From positions 157,666,001-157,730,000 of the forward strand of contig JBITNC010000001.1 in NCBI GenBank assembly GCA_050084985.1: a stretch of DNA of 64,000 nt. The letters are read 5' to 3'. Under the pieces are notes generated by a model that had not been told where the DNA came from, did no database searches, and was given only the letters and a program-made list of their open reading frames with translations. The DNA is from Nageia nagi. Lineage: Eukaryota; Pinophyta. Below are positions 10,785 through 22,728 of this stretch, piece by piece (position 1 is the first letter of the stretch; each line of letters starts with the position of its first letter). A program made the translations under genes and the position numbers.

Positions 10785-11230
10785 CCATTTTATGACTTGA
10801 ATGAGTTTATGGATCTCTCTAAAAAATTATAGAACTATTGGCTAACATCACCTTTCAAACTCCTTGGTAAGAATTTAGCAATCAATTTCTCCTCAAATTC
10901 GAATTTCAATAAGCACTTCTATTGAAAGCTTATAAGATGTTGCTTTGGATCTTGTTCACTAATAAACATTTCAAACTTAGAGGCCTTGAGGTTTAGTGGT
11001 AGGGGATAATTGCATATATCTTCCAATAAGGGTGTGGTGAAGATACTATCATAGCCTTCTTACTTTCTCTAAGATCTTTGATCATTCTCAAGTTTTGATA
11101 CTCTTGCAGTTAGGAAAACATCAAAAACTGATTGATTATTATTAGTAGAGGCTTCCAGCTGAGCATTATTGTTGAAAATGATTTTCTTGCATAGTTGTAG
11201 TAGTTGTTAGAATTTATTTGAATCCATTCT
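10785..11230 (-). pseudogene. gypsy gag fragment of G1
   Basis: Retrotransposon gag (capsid) sequence, minus strand. Readable blocks are ARVSKLENDQ, SKFEMFISEQDPKQHLISF and KLIAKFLPRSLKGDVSQ, the last being the conserved KLFPxSLxGDAxxW block of gypsy capsid. The same blocks occur in G2 at 59515-59795. It ends by fusion to RT sequence at about 10775. Confidence 0.85.
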
Positions 11231-11335
11231 CATAGCATTGACACTTTACAAATATGTAATCATGACATCACCATAGTTGGATCTATTACAAAAAAATGTG
11301 ATATCTCGGTTGGGAGGGTAAATAACATTCAAAAT

Positions 11336-11905
11336 AGTGGGTTCACAAAAAATGTAGATAAAAAATAATACATAATGTAATAATAAAGCACCATCTCCCT
11401 ATAAATGTAATACTAAAGTATATATATAAGAAATATACCAATTTATACCAATAATAATAATGTACCTTCATCAAATTTGAGTCCATGATCCATGAATAAT
11501 ATCTTTATAAAATCTTCACATATTCAAGCTAATAAATCATGATGTTGATGCCTTATAGATAACATGCCATCGATTCCTTAAAATAAGTAATATCAAATGT
11601 AGAAATTAAAGTATGTGAAACATGATAAAATATAGCTAACATATCCTTAGATAGGTGGTGTTACAAAACATGACACTATTGTTATTCAGATGATATGATA
11701 TGCATGTAGTCACCTATCTAGTTGACAATATTCTAATGATGAATCACTTGCCTTAAATATTCTTTTATATCCATATCTTGATCAACTCCTTTTCTTTGAA
11801 TCACCACATGTTACATAGCTTATGATGCCTTCATAAATATTTTACACCACTTACATTACTTTGTGGTCCTTTTACATTGATTACATTTCCTTAGGTGTAT
11901 TTAAA
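11336..11905 (-). repeat. LTR of gypsy family G, copy A (5'-truncated)
   Basis: About 565 bp that repeat in 11906-12534 with many shared blocks (for example ATGTTACATAGCTTAT and TTTTACATTGATTACAT). It also matches 58642-59077 in the opposite orientation. Compared with copy B it lacks roughly the first 90 bp of U3. It directly precedes the G1 gag leader and serves as its 5' LTR. Confidence 0.85.
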
Positions 11906-12534
11906 AAATGCAGATGAAAATTAATGCGTAATGCAATAAAAAAAGCACTATCTCCCTACAATTATAATATTGAAGTATATATATTAGAAATATACCTATT
12001 TATACCAATAATAACAATGTATCTTCATCAAATTTGAGTCAATGTGCCATGAAAAATATCTTTTCATAATCTTCACATATTCAAACTAAGAAATCATGAT
12101 ACCGCACCTTACAATAACACATTGTCGACACCTTAAAACAAATAATATCATATGTAGAAATTAAAGTATGCAAAACATGACGAAAGGTAGATAACAAATC
12201 CTCAGATAGGTGATGTTATAAAATACCATTATTTTTTGGATGATATGATATGTATGTATTCACCTATCTAGTTGATGATCTACTAATGATTAATCACTTA
12301 CCTTTGATTTTCTTTTATAGCCACATCTTGATCATCTTCTTTTCTTGGAATCATCACATGTTACATAGCTTATAATGCATTCATATACATTTGACACTAT
12401 TTACATTGCTTTGTGATCCTTTTACATTGATTACATTACCTTAGATGTATTTTAACCCATTTTATAAAAAATATCCATTGATGTTATAAAAATGAATTAT
12501 TTAATAAAGAAGAATTCATTTTTAGGAATTTATA
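11906..12534 (-). repeat. LTR of gypsy family G, copy B (complete 5' end)
   Basis: Tandem partner of copy A. Its minus-strand start (TATAAATTCCTAAAAATG) aligns with TGTAGATGCCTAAAAATT at 58642. A purine tract lies immediately upstream on the minus strand, so B was the 3' LTR of another, now mostly lost, element above 12535. Confidence 0.8.
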
Positions 12535-12553
12535 TTTTGCCCCTGTTTGGAGG
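12535..12553 (-). other. Polypurine tract before LTR copy B
   Basis: Minus strand CCTCCAAACAGGGGCAAAA, directly abutting the LTR start. This is a typical second-strand primer site. Confidence 0.65.
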
Positions 12554-13009
12554 TGTGATGGAAGACATGACATTACATATCAAAGAATAAGAGTAGAAGC
12601 AAAATTTTGAGAACTTTTAACTCTTGTACAGTAGCATGATCCTTTGGTGAAGGTCCTTTATTACCATCTTTTGACTTGGTTGGCCCATGAAAGCTCCATG
12701 GATGGAGTAGCCAAGTAAAAAATATGAATTATTGATGTAGTTTCCCCTAATGATGCTCAAGGATTGATGTGACTTCTCCTTCATGTATGATAATCAAGAG
12801 TCTAATGTTATGGCATCCATTCTTTTATAAAATGGAGATCTATTGATTTGGAGTTTTTATGAGCTACAAAGGACAACATAGATGATATGTAGATAATATG
12901 TTGATGGTATGAATGCTTTAAATTTTTTTAAGCCTACAATAAAGAATATATTAGTAATACCTTGTAATAAAAGGAGGTTATAAATACCCTACAACATGCT
13001 TGGATATAT
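12554..13009. other. No gene; probable 3' internal region of a lost G-family element
   Basis: It follows the purine tract on the internal side, so it is probably 3' untranslated retroelement sequence. No motif is visible. Confidence 0.45.
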
Positions 13010-13515
13010 AGTGAGGTAAATCATCCATTGAGTATGAACCAATGTCAAGATTCTCACTAATGATTGTGTCATCAATTTTCTTTTAAGTGAGTGAACTCTC
13101 ACTAGTTGTATCATTGGCCATCGATGATCATGCATTTTATGTCCATGATATGAAGATATTATGTTTTTATGGTTGTAAACATAACCATTTATGGATACAT
13201 AGTAAGGTGCATCATCCATTGAGTATGGATAAATGCTAACATCCTCACTCATAATTGTATCACTAGTTTCCTTTTTATTGAGTGAACTCTTACTAGGCAT
13301 ATTGTTTCCCATTGCCTATCATACGTTTTACATATATGATCCAAAGAAATTATGATTTTATGGTTATAAGTATAACCATTTATATATATATATAGTAAGG
13401 TGCATCATCCATTAAGTATGAATTGATGTTTCCATCCTCACTAATGACTGTATCATTGATTTCCTTTTAAGTGAGTGAACTCTTGCCAGCCATTTCATTG
13501 GCCATCGATGATAAA
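13010..13515. repeat. 191-bp tandem repeat, 2.7 copies
   Basis: TCATCCATTGAGTATG-like starts occur at 13021, 13212 and 13403, a period of 191 bp. Each unit contains GTGAGTGAACTCT and ATAACCATTTAT blocks. A minus-strand frame across copies 1-2 is open for 107 codons and reads YSMDDAPYYVSINGY, but 191 is not a multiple of three, so the units fall in different frames. Confidence 0.92.
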
Positions 13516-14099
13516 TATTCTTAGAATATTAAATAATTAAGTAATATAACCACCATTTATTTCTATCACCATTGGGAATATCATATATGATTGATATTTT
13601 GAAAGAGCATTTTAATTTGCATACATTAAATCCAAATCTTCATAAAAACTTTAGGATCTTTGTTTATTTATTTAAACTTGTTTGGCACATTGGGAACTTG
13701 AATTTTACTTCAAAATAAGTATTTTCTTTCCTTATATTTATTTTCACAAATATTATACTTTAAAAAATTGATGTGGATACTTGTATAAGAATGGTTAAAA
13801 CTAGAGCTCAAGCCTAGGTAAAGGGAACAACAAGAATAAAATCTAATTCTCTTCTATACACCAATATAACCCACAACATCCATCCTCTCAAGTTCACACA
13901 CTAACATATTCACTTTCTAACCATATGTATTGACCTATTACCCTATCTCATCCATAATTCAATTAATCCCTTCAAACATTTAGGAATTTGAATTCAAATT
14001 TTACTAATGTACCATAACATATAATGATTATTTATCAAATTCACGATATAACAAGTTAAGACATAAATTCACAAGACATATTAAAAAAAATGCTTAAGA
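13516..14099. other. No gene seen
   Basis: AT-rich sequence with no recognisable domain or repeat. Confidence 0.5.
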
Positions 14100-15090
14100 A
14101 TCGAGAGAAGAATTCATGAATTATCCCATTTTACAACAACAAATGGAATTACTATATCATAATTTTAATGCACAATATCAAGCTCAACAATATCAAAATC
14201 AAAATCCACAAAACATGCCAACATATTAAGTACAAAGGGTAATCATTCATTATGGTCCATAATATGAATCATCTCAAGATAATCAAGTATGGTAATTCAA
14301 GGAACTATTCCCAAGTGAAGCACTACCATCATTACCATCAATGGTTTTACAACCATATTTTCCACTACATAAACTAATTATTTTCACTTATAACCAACCT
14401 AAATAAATGCAACACTTATCATTTATGCCCCAAGCCACTTTATCATCTTAAGGGAATCCTCACCAACATGTATAATAAGTACCAATCAATGAACAACATA
14501 CTAATACCACTCTTGGACTATAACCATATAAAAGAAATCAATGCAAACCATCAAGTACTCTATATACATTGATTTATAAAAGAAATCATTATTTGAAGTG
14601 TGGTATAAAATAATCAAAAATTAAAATGTTATGAAAAGTAATCCAAAACTCATGCCTAATCAAAATGTCGTAAAAGGGTGAGGGGTAAATCAAGCTTTCA
14701 ATACTTTTAGGATACAAAAATTTACATCTCAAAATCAATCCAAAAAATAATAAGTTTCTATGGTTGGGTAAGATAGTACTTCCAATCAAACATCCTAACA
14801 AAATATACAAAGAAACATATATCAATGGAATCTTCAAAGTATCTTACATCAAATAATCCCAAAATCAAGATTCACAACCTCATCAAGTGTATACATGATC
14901 AAATCTTAATCAAAACAAATTGTATACAAACCGAGGATATCATTGAAACCCTAACTAAGGGAAAACCTAAAGTCAAACTTCAAATGAAGTGTACGTATAA
15001 AATCAATCAAGGCAAGTATATACATAATAACATTTTAATCCAAATTAAGTATATGCTAAAATCCTTTTTCAACAAATTAGGTGTTTTATA
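14100..15090 (+). pseudogene. Decayed Gln/Asn-rich coding region, probably gag-like
   Basis: Plus-strand reading near 14115-14230 gives MELLYHNFNAQYQAQQYQN and similar Gln/Asn-rich sequence. It continues with short open pieces (LFPSEALPSLPSMVLQPYF near 14300) and an 88-codon frame at 14825-15091 that starts MESSKYLTSNNPKIK. Low-complexity Gln/Asn tracts of this kind are common in plant gypsy gag or linker regions. I see no zinc knuckle or enzyme motif, so the assignment is weak. Confidence 0.35.
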
Positions 15091-16200
15091 ATTTATGGCC
15101 CAAAAGTTTCATTTGCAATAAAAGAACCAAAAAATCCTTTTGAATTGAACTTTTTGCATTGCATCCTCTAAGAATCTATGTTAAAGGAATATAAAAGAGG
15201 ATAAAACTTAGAATTGATGATTTTGGTATGAGAAAGGGGTAACATTTGTCCCTCCATTATGAATAAATCGCTTGATATTTATTTTTCTTTTTGGTTTTGA
15301 TAATATGATATTTGAACATTTGTAATATGGTTTTAAGAATAATTGATCAAGATTCCCCTAGTATACATTTTATTTTTTACCTATATATTCATGACCATTC
15401 AAGATAAGAAAATAATAATAATGATAAAAGTGATAAAATATTATCAATAGTACAAAATAGTAGTGAAATAGATCTTTAAGCCTTAACATAGTCTACAATT
15501 GAAATCTAAGACTAAATTTATCTAGTTTCTAGGTATATGCTAGCATGTGCATTATGTCATATGCTAGTATTCGCCCAAAAACTAGCTTACATTGACTTGA
15601 AATTTACTCTCAATTTTTGTATGTACATGGTGAATCCTTTATCTATTTCTCATTATGACCTATTTTAATTTATTTTTATGTCAAAAATGTTTTTCATGTT
15701 TTTTTTTTTTAATTTTTCTACACATAATAGGGTAATATCATTTTCATTCTAGACTTACGAATCTTACTCTATAAATTAGAAATATATCAATAGAAAATAC
15801 CTAAATATGTTAAAATAGTCATGGATTTTGATTCATAAGTTAAAAACCTCAAAATATAAGCTCATTTCAACCCATATTATGGATTTTTAGGTTGACATAA
15901 GTTGAAAACATAGTGTTTCAAGCCAACAATAATATAAAAATCAGGTCTAAAAAGGCTCAAATTAAGGATTTTGGACCTTAGATACCCCTAGAATATCTTA
16001 TGATTATTCAATTAACTTAACATGATAAGAAAATGTATGAAAATAACAATAAACATGATAGGAAATTTAATTATATATACATATGCCAATGATTACCTAT
16101 GCAAGTTTATTTTTTATTGGATCATCAATTTTCTCATTTGATTGTCAATTGTGAAAGCTACATCCATGGAACCTATGTGTTAATAAGAATTTATTTATAT
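15091..16200. other. No gene seen
   Basis: AT-rich, with homopolymer T near 15700. No domain or repeat identified. Confidence 0.5.
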
Positions 16201-17050
16201 GAATAAAGAGATTTTACAATATACCTTTATGGTCTAGATATTGTACTTCCTATTTCTTATCACTAATCATATAATGATGAAAATCTTTATTGAGCATTGG
16301 GATACCAATAATAATACCTTCCACCTACATGTCAAAGAAATGATTATGATAATAGAGGATGTCTATCAAATCTTATATTTTCCCATTCATGGTACATATT
16401 TTTCATTAGCTCTTGTGAGATCAAATATTAAGGGCGAATAAATTGATCAATGGATTACATTTTTGAATCAATATGATATAAGAAATAAGGAATGCTTGCT
16501 AAGTGGTGTAAGTTTTAATCCGTTAATGGGGATTTCATGTATTTAGTTAATGATAACTATTATGATTACATCTGTTATCTAGTTAAATAAGAGTGATGAG
16601 ATATTCCTAGTAAGTATGGTACAAATTATTAGATATTTGAGTGGATATATTGTGAGATATGTATATGAATATATAGCCTTAATAATAATAATTCAAATTC
16701 ATATGCAAGTCAACCTCAAACCACTAAAGAGAGTCATAATATATTTACATCATGACACATACCAATTTATGACTCATGGTGATAGGTGAATCAAATATGG
16801 ATCATTATTTTAGATTTGTTCAATTTTATCTATTATAGTTTATCATCTAGTTGCCTTTCCACATAGGTAATTTGATGAGGATGGTCTATTTTATATCTAA
16901 TGGGCTCTCTTTTATTATTGAAAATATACATGGGATATATAATTCTAGTGAATAACTTTCAATAATATCATAGATGTATGGATTATTTGGTGTCCATACA
17001 TTAGTTGCAAGTTATAGGATGATGATGTAATAGAGAAATTTATTATTATT
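16200..17050 (+). pseudogene. Plant mobile domain (PMD) remnant
   Basis: The frame open from 16241 to 16441 reads FIEHWDTNNNTFHLHVKEM then IMIIEDVYQILYFPIHG. The spacing W-x5-8-TFHL...MT(I)xxEDVxxxLxxPIxG is the N-terminal signature of the plant mobile domain, known from MAIL1/MAIN-like proteins and from accessory ORFs of Tat-lineage gypsy and some Mutator-like elements. After the stop at 16439 the same frame goes on as WITFLNQYDIRNKECLL and, with more stops, to about 16700. Beyond that I cannot follow it. Because Gln/Asn-rich gag-like sequence lies upstream on the same strand, an accessory ORF of a retroelement is more likely than a host gene. Confidence 0.6.
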
Positions 17051-18460
17051 TATTGATGTTGAATTCATAGTATTATATAGTTCATTAAGCTATATTATCT
17101 TAACATATGTTTAGGGAAATTTTGGATAAGGTAAGATGTATCAAACCTTGTTTATTACCCTATATGTTATAGCAAATACATGTGTACCTATTGACACTAT
17201 GTCATGTTTCTCATAGATAATGACTTGGGTAGAGCCTAGACTAAAATCATTAGGGATTATATAATATGATATCAATGGGGATAGATTTCATAACTAAGTA
17301 ACTAGATTGATGATACTAGGTACATTATGAGTCTTTTGGTATCCCATTGATTTAAAGAATGACTCTAACTCTAATTATGCAAATCCAAAGGAGAGAATCA
17401 ATGTATCCAAAGAGGGATCACCATCCAATGAGGGATAACATAGTCTTTTAGGTTATTCTATTCAATCTCCTTCATAAATATGCATTATGGCATGATAGTG
17501 ACTAAGGTACAAATTTCTTTAAGCCATATTTAGTGATTTTATATAAAATTGATTAATAGTTATGATTAATACAATTTGCCTTTATAAATTATAATCAGTA
17601 TGGAAAAGTAGAGGTATACAATGGATATTATAACTAACACTCTAGCTCTCAAGGAAAGAGAATATATACATGTTTAAATGGATAAGATAATAAGATGATA
17701 CAAATATGTCTAATTCTTTAATGGAGCTAAGTTTTTTATATCAAGGTGAGAGATTTAGTTAGGAGGATATGGAGGCTCGAAATTAGCAATTACAATGGGG
17801 ACTAACTATATGTAATGATAAAAAGAAGGGAAGATGTTCACATCCAAGGGATTTGTATATGATATACATAATAAAGTTGGAGAAGGTTACTTACTTGATA
17901 ACTCAACTCATGAAGGGAGAGAGGAAGTTTTGGCCTTACATGATAAAGTATCAAACTATATCCTCTTAGGGTACTATGAATAATGGTGAGTCCTTCAGTA
18001 GTTGCATGAATGTACCTCATGGATCCAAGAATACTTATTAGTATTAAGGATGAAATGAGAATAGCTAGTTATTTTAGCCCTAGGTCATATAATATACTAT
18101 GAAGATGATGTATTTGCATGTTGATATATCATATTAATAAAAATCATGAATCTTAATCTACTAAATTTTCATACCTTTATTTGTTAATGTGATGATTTTG
18201 AATCTAATTTAGTTTATTTTTTAAAGTTTTTTATTTTTTAAAAATAATAAACAAATACACAAAATGAAATCTAATTGTATGGGATAAATAGGATAAAATA
18301 TGATGCTTAAGGTATTATTATTAATGAATAATTTAAGTTTTTTATTTTGTTGATAAAGTATCTATATTACCAATGTTGGCTAATTCAACCTCTTATTACT
18401 ATCTAAGAGTAACACTTTGTTGATCTTGTCTAGATTCTAGACTAATATAAGTCTAGAAAC
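17051..18460. other. No gene seen
   Basis: AT-rich. The first part may hold the rest of the PMD protein in unreadable form. Confidence 0.45.
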
Positions 18461-18677
18461 TAATGTTTATGTTTTTTTTTTTGATTGGTAAATTCACCCA
18501 GTTTTCTCAGGAGTGGGTCCGGACAGGCCCGCCATTAGCGGGACCTTGTAGCTCCTTGGATCGACTAAAGTCCAACTTCTAATGACCCCCCGCAGAGAAT
18601 CGAACCTATGACCACCTGGGCGTCACCCAAGTGCATCTGTCGTTCGACCCCCGTGGTGGGGCTTTAATGTTTATGTT
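18461..18677 (-). mobile_element. tRNA-derived SINE with 13-bp target duplication
   Basis: The body (18474-18664, about 190 bp) is far richer in GC than its surroundings. The 13-mer TAATGTTTATGTT occurs on both sides, at 18461-18473 and 18665-18677, as an exact target-site duplication. On the minus strand the element has an internal polymerase III B box, GGTTCGATTC, at 18606-18597. Before it is a clear anticodon arm-like hairpin (CTTGG GTGACGC CCAGG, about 18632-18616), and about 44 nt upstream of the B box there is a degenerate A-box region. It ends in an A-tail, seen as the T run 18472-18482. This is the full plan of a SINE: tRNA-like head, unrelated body, poly(A). The exact duplication implies a relatively young insertion. 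The tRNA parent is not certain. Confidence 0.9.
18597..18606 (-). promoter_or_regulatory. RNA polymerase III B box of the SINE
   Basis: GGTTCGATTC on the minus strand matches the B-box consensus GGTTCGANNC. Confidence 0.85.
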
Positions 18678-20228
18678 GATATCAACCTTAAAAGAATGAT
18701 ATCTAGAGTTTATATTGAGTCCACATTGATCATAAAATTATAAAATATCCTTATTATTTATTTATACCCATCCAACATTTCCATGTGCCTAATTTACAAT
18801 CTAATTTTTCTCATACAGAAGTGGGTTTATGAAAAATTGATTTAGTGGATGAATGGGATCTCTATTTTTTTGAATTTTTTAAAGTTATATTGAAATTATA
18901 CTTAAATGAAATATAATTTAGTCAATCAATTCCTAAATGATATTCCTCAATTTACAATATTTTTTTGTTGTGTGTATGTTAGTCATGTGATAGTTACAAA
19001 ATTTCTTACACCTATATTTAAAAGGAATATAATAAGAAAATATGTATATTTTATGCTAGGATGTAGATGAATGACATTCCCCTCATCTAGATTATTCAAA
19101 CATAATCCAAACTTTCTTAAAAACTATGCATACTTTCTTCATAGTTTTATATTGAGATTAATATTAAAAGTTTCTTGCTTCTTTTCTACATTGATTACTA
19201 ATTTTTCCTCTTTCTTGATTGAGATATTTATTTCTTTATTATCAATACTTATCTTATATTTTAATACTTTACAATTTATATTTTGAACTTCTTATTTTCC
19301 CAACCAACATATTATCTTTACTAGTGGTAAGTCTTCCAATCTTATAGCATGGACTTTTAGGATAAGTTCTAATGATTGTAATGATATTTTTTTAAGGTAT
19401 TATAGTTTAGTTATAATCTCATTGGATTTATTTATCCAAACTTTTATGAATTCATCAAATAGTTGACTATAACTCTTTTTAATTCATATGGGTCTATGAA
19501 CTTAACCTCCCTCTTGATGTTGATTTTGTGTTACTATACAAATTATTCTATAAGCATCATGTAGCTTATGATAATTTGTTATATTACCTTTGAAAATTAC
19601 AACAAAACCATTATCATACTCAAATTACATTTCCTCTTCTTCAAATTTACATGCTTTCTCAAATCTTTACTTCCATAAAACTTGATAAATTTTAGAAACT
19701 CTTTATTACTTGGTAAGTATTTAAGGTTAATTATTTCACAAATTGATCTTTTAATACTTTTAAATCATTTTTCTTTTAGTGACCTACTTTTATAACCATA
19801 CTTACACATGCATATTATGGAGTCCCCTCTTCAAAATGATTACTTTTAATTCCTCGTTATTATATTCTTGAATTGGTTTGTATGGTTATGATTTAGGAGG
19901 GTCTTGATTTTACATTAAAGATTGATTTTGTTGATAAGGTTGATCCTTGTTTAATGTAGTTTAATCTTCTTTATTTTGTTCTTAAAATTAACTTTTTAGT
20001 TAAGTTTATTTTCATCTTATTTTTAATTTTTATCTAACTTAGCAAGAACTCCATTATTGTTCAATATATGTTTAGTTAACCAAGCTTTAAGATTTTACAA
20101 TGACCTAATCTATTGTTATAATTTTTATCTTACTTAGAAAATAATCTAGTCTTATTTATTATATGTATAATTAGCCAATATTTAAGATTTTTCTATGACT
20201 TACTCTATTTTTTTTTTATCATAATCAA
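18678..20228. other. No gene seen
   Basis: AT-rich. A minus-strand stretch near 19720-19480 reads KEFLKFIKFYGSKDLRKH and looks weakly protein-like, but I recognise no family. Confidence 0.4.
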
Positions 20229-20995
20229 AATAATTAATTTATAGTTAATTATGATATTGAGTTACAACTATCAATAGCAAAATTAACAGAGATCATAATC
20301 CTATTATTGACTAAAATAACCCAATATGAAAATGAAAACAACCTAAAATGTTTAATTAACCTTAACCTCTCAAATATGAATTCAAATAAACTTATGAACA
20401 TGTTACTTTACCTATCATAGAGATCATAGCTCACACCTATCTCAAAGATTCATCAATGAACTACTCCTATAAATGGGACCATAAAACCAAACCTCCATGG
20501 AGCACCATCACTCAAAAAGGAGTGTCATTGCTCAATAACCCACATAAAAACCTTCAGATCCTTTAATCATTATCATGATATCTTATTTAAAGCTAGGTTG
20601 TTCACATGTAATGGATCAAATGATTGCAGGAATGAAGTATTCTCGAGTATAATAAAATCTAGATATCATAGGTGATGCTAAAGAACATAGATTAAGAGTA
20701 TTTATGTTGCCACTTATCAAGGATCTAAAGTATTTCATGATGAATTATGCATAACCCTTCACTTACTTTATAAACAAAAGGTCTAATGCTAAGGCTCATC
20801 CTTGGGCTTATCAAGTTCTAATGCCAATACACCTCCTTGGGCTTGTCTTTGGGCCACCTCGTTGCCATATAACTTAAAGGTAGTGAGAGTGCATAATACT
20901 CAAAATTATTATAAATCACTTAAATAAATAATTAATTATATATATCTATAAGGTGTATTTTAATTAAATTAAAATTTCTTTTTAGGTGTTAATAG
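20229..20995. repeat. Direct repeat, left copy
   Basis: Partner of 22729-23477. The last bases run into a short open frame (20986-21240) that I do not recognise. Confidence 0.85.
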
Positions 20996-21381
20996 ATGAC
21001 CCACTTTCGATATATTTTGATACTTTTGGGATAAAAGGAAACCAAAGCATAATTCAAACTATAACAAAGGATCAAGAAATAATATACTCCCCAAATTTTA
21101 TCTTCATGAAAACAACTTGGATGTCTCATATTTTACCAATATCTTACCCCCTCTTTGGCTTAGTTGTGAATATGATGGATCTCTTCTCATGGAAACAACC
21201 CAAGATAAAGACTAAGGAACCTGCAATCACCATAAAATAACCAACTTTTTCTATATATAATATCTCAAATATATACATTAAATTTTATTTCATGAATCAA
21301 TATTTGAAACATAATTATAGACATATGTATATCATTTAGTGAAATAAATTAAACTTATTGTTAGTGAAATGCCCCACTAAG

Positions 21382-21680
21382 GGTTGCCTCAACTTATTGA
21401 AGAGGGCTTACCAAAAGAGATTGCCTCAATATATTGAAGAGGGCTTACCAAAAAGGTTTACCTCATGAACTTATTGAAGAGGGATTACCAAAAAGAGTTG
21501 CCTCAACTAATTGAAGAGAGCTTACTAAAAGATATTGCCTCAACTTATCAAAAAGGTATTACCAAAAAAAGAGTTGCTTCAACTTATTGAAGAGGGATTA
21601 CCAAAAGAGATTGCCTCAACTTATTGAAGAAGGCTTACCAAAAAGTGTTGCCTAAAATTATTAAAGAGGGCTTACCAAAT
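21382..21680. repeat. 37-bp minisatellite, 8 copies
   Basis: TTGCCTCAACTTATTGAAGA-type units begin at 21384, 21421, 21457, 21498, 21535, 21574, 21611 and 21648 (spacing 36-41 bp). Each contains GAGGGCTTACCAAAA. Since 37 is not a multiple of three and stops occur, it is not coding. Confidence 0.95.
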
Positions 21681-22728
21681 AATTTTTGATCAATATATGA
21701 ATAATATTATTGAATAGTTTCCCCATACACATGGTATTACATTAATTTATAATATTATCTAGTTTCACTTTTTCATATCCTGAGTGCCACCACCCAAGAA
21801 TTCTAATCAAAATACTTTGAATTTCAAATTTAATATTCTTAAATATTAAAAAAAAAGTTGAATCAGCAGTCACTTTTAGAAATACTTTCATTTTTCATGA
21901 AAATTTTATGGCTATTTTTAAAATATTGGGCCAACCTACCTTAGTTTGAGTTCTACTAAAAAAATGTTAATTATTCTTCAATGCACTATCATTTTTTATC
22001 AATTTATCACTATTATTGAGTGTTGTAAGCAATTGGAAATTATCAAAATACTTGTAGTGAGCGGTGCTACTTGGGCCCATGTGACTTCAATTTAACATAA
22101 ATAGTTGGAGAAAATAAAAAATAAATCACATATCCACATTTAATGCTTTGATATCAAAAATGTCATTTAAAGCAAAAAATAATTCCCACATTGATGACTA
22201 TTTGAAAAGTGCTTTCAATATGCAAATATAAATAGGCTAGCTCATAATTCATTTTTACATTCATACTTTGGAATTTTGAGCTCTAGGTAGAGGTTGGAGT
22301 AGGGAATTTAGGGTGTTTGAGTCATTTTTAGTGTTCTACATTATCATTGGCTAGTGTTTTTAACATCATATTTCATTGGATTATTCTAAAGAAGCGATAT
22401 TGAGTATAACAAAGTAACAACACTCCATAAGTGATTAGTAGAATGGATAATCTCAAAAAAATATACAAGTTAAAAAAATATATAAAACACCTAAAAATTC
22501 TTCTCATATAAAAAGATATGGTTGTTTTATGTTTTGAGTTTGACAAGTATAAAATATAGTCTATTTGGCTCCTAATTCAGTTATTTTTGCTTAGAATTTG
22601 ATCAAGACAGATAGTTTTTGTTGAAATTTATGATTCTAAATTTATAATTCAAAAATAATGAGCTTAATTAGATAGTTACAATATTATTATTATTCATTAT
22701 TCATGTCAAGTTCATGAATTATTACAAG
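21681..22728. other. Internal region between the direct repeats, no gene
   Basis: AT-rich with no recognised domain. Confidence 0.45.

Larger units (their letters stand above)
8227..12534 (-). mobile_element. Ty3/gypsy element G1 (Tat-like), minus strand
   Basis: A decayed gypsy element running from tandem LTRs (11336-12534) through a gag piece, RT, RNase H, a second RNase H-like domain and integrase. It is cut at 8226, so the integrase C-terminus and the 3' LTR are missing. Domain order RT-RNase H-RNase H-integrase and the wording of the motifs resemble the Tat/Ogre/Retand lineage. Its gag matches the gag at 59510-59830, so G1 and G2 are one family. Gag jumps to mid-RT at about 10775, so protease and the RT fingers were deleted. 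Confidence 0.85.

Noticed and set aside
12989-13312. 107-codon minus-strand ORF as a gene
   Set aside because: It lies across a 191-bp tandem repeat whose period is not a multiple of three, so the copies are read in different frames; no family resemblance.
21382-21680. CRISPR-like array of regular 37-bp repeats
   Set aside because: Units are contiguous with no unique spacers, and the window is eukaryotic plant DNA; it is a minisatellite.
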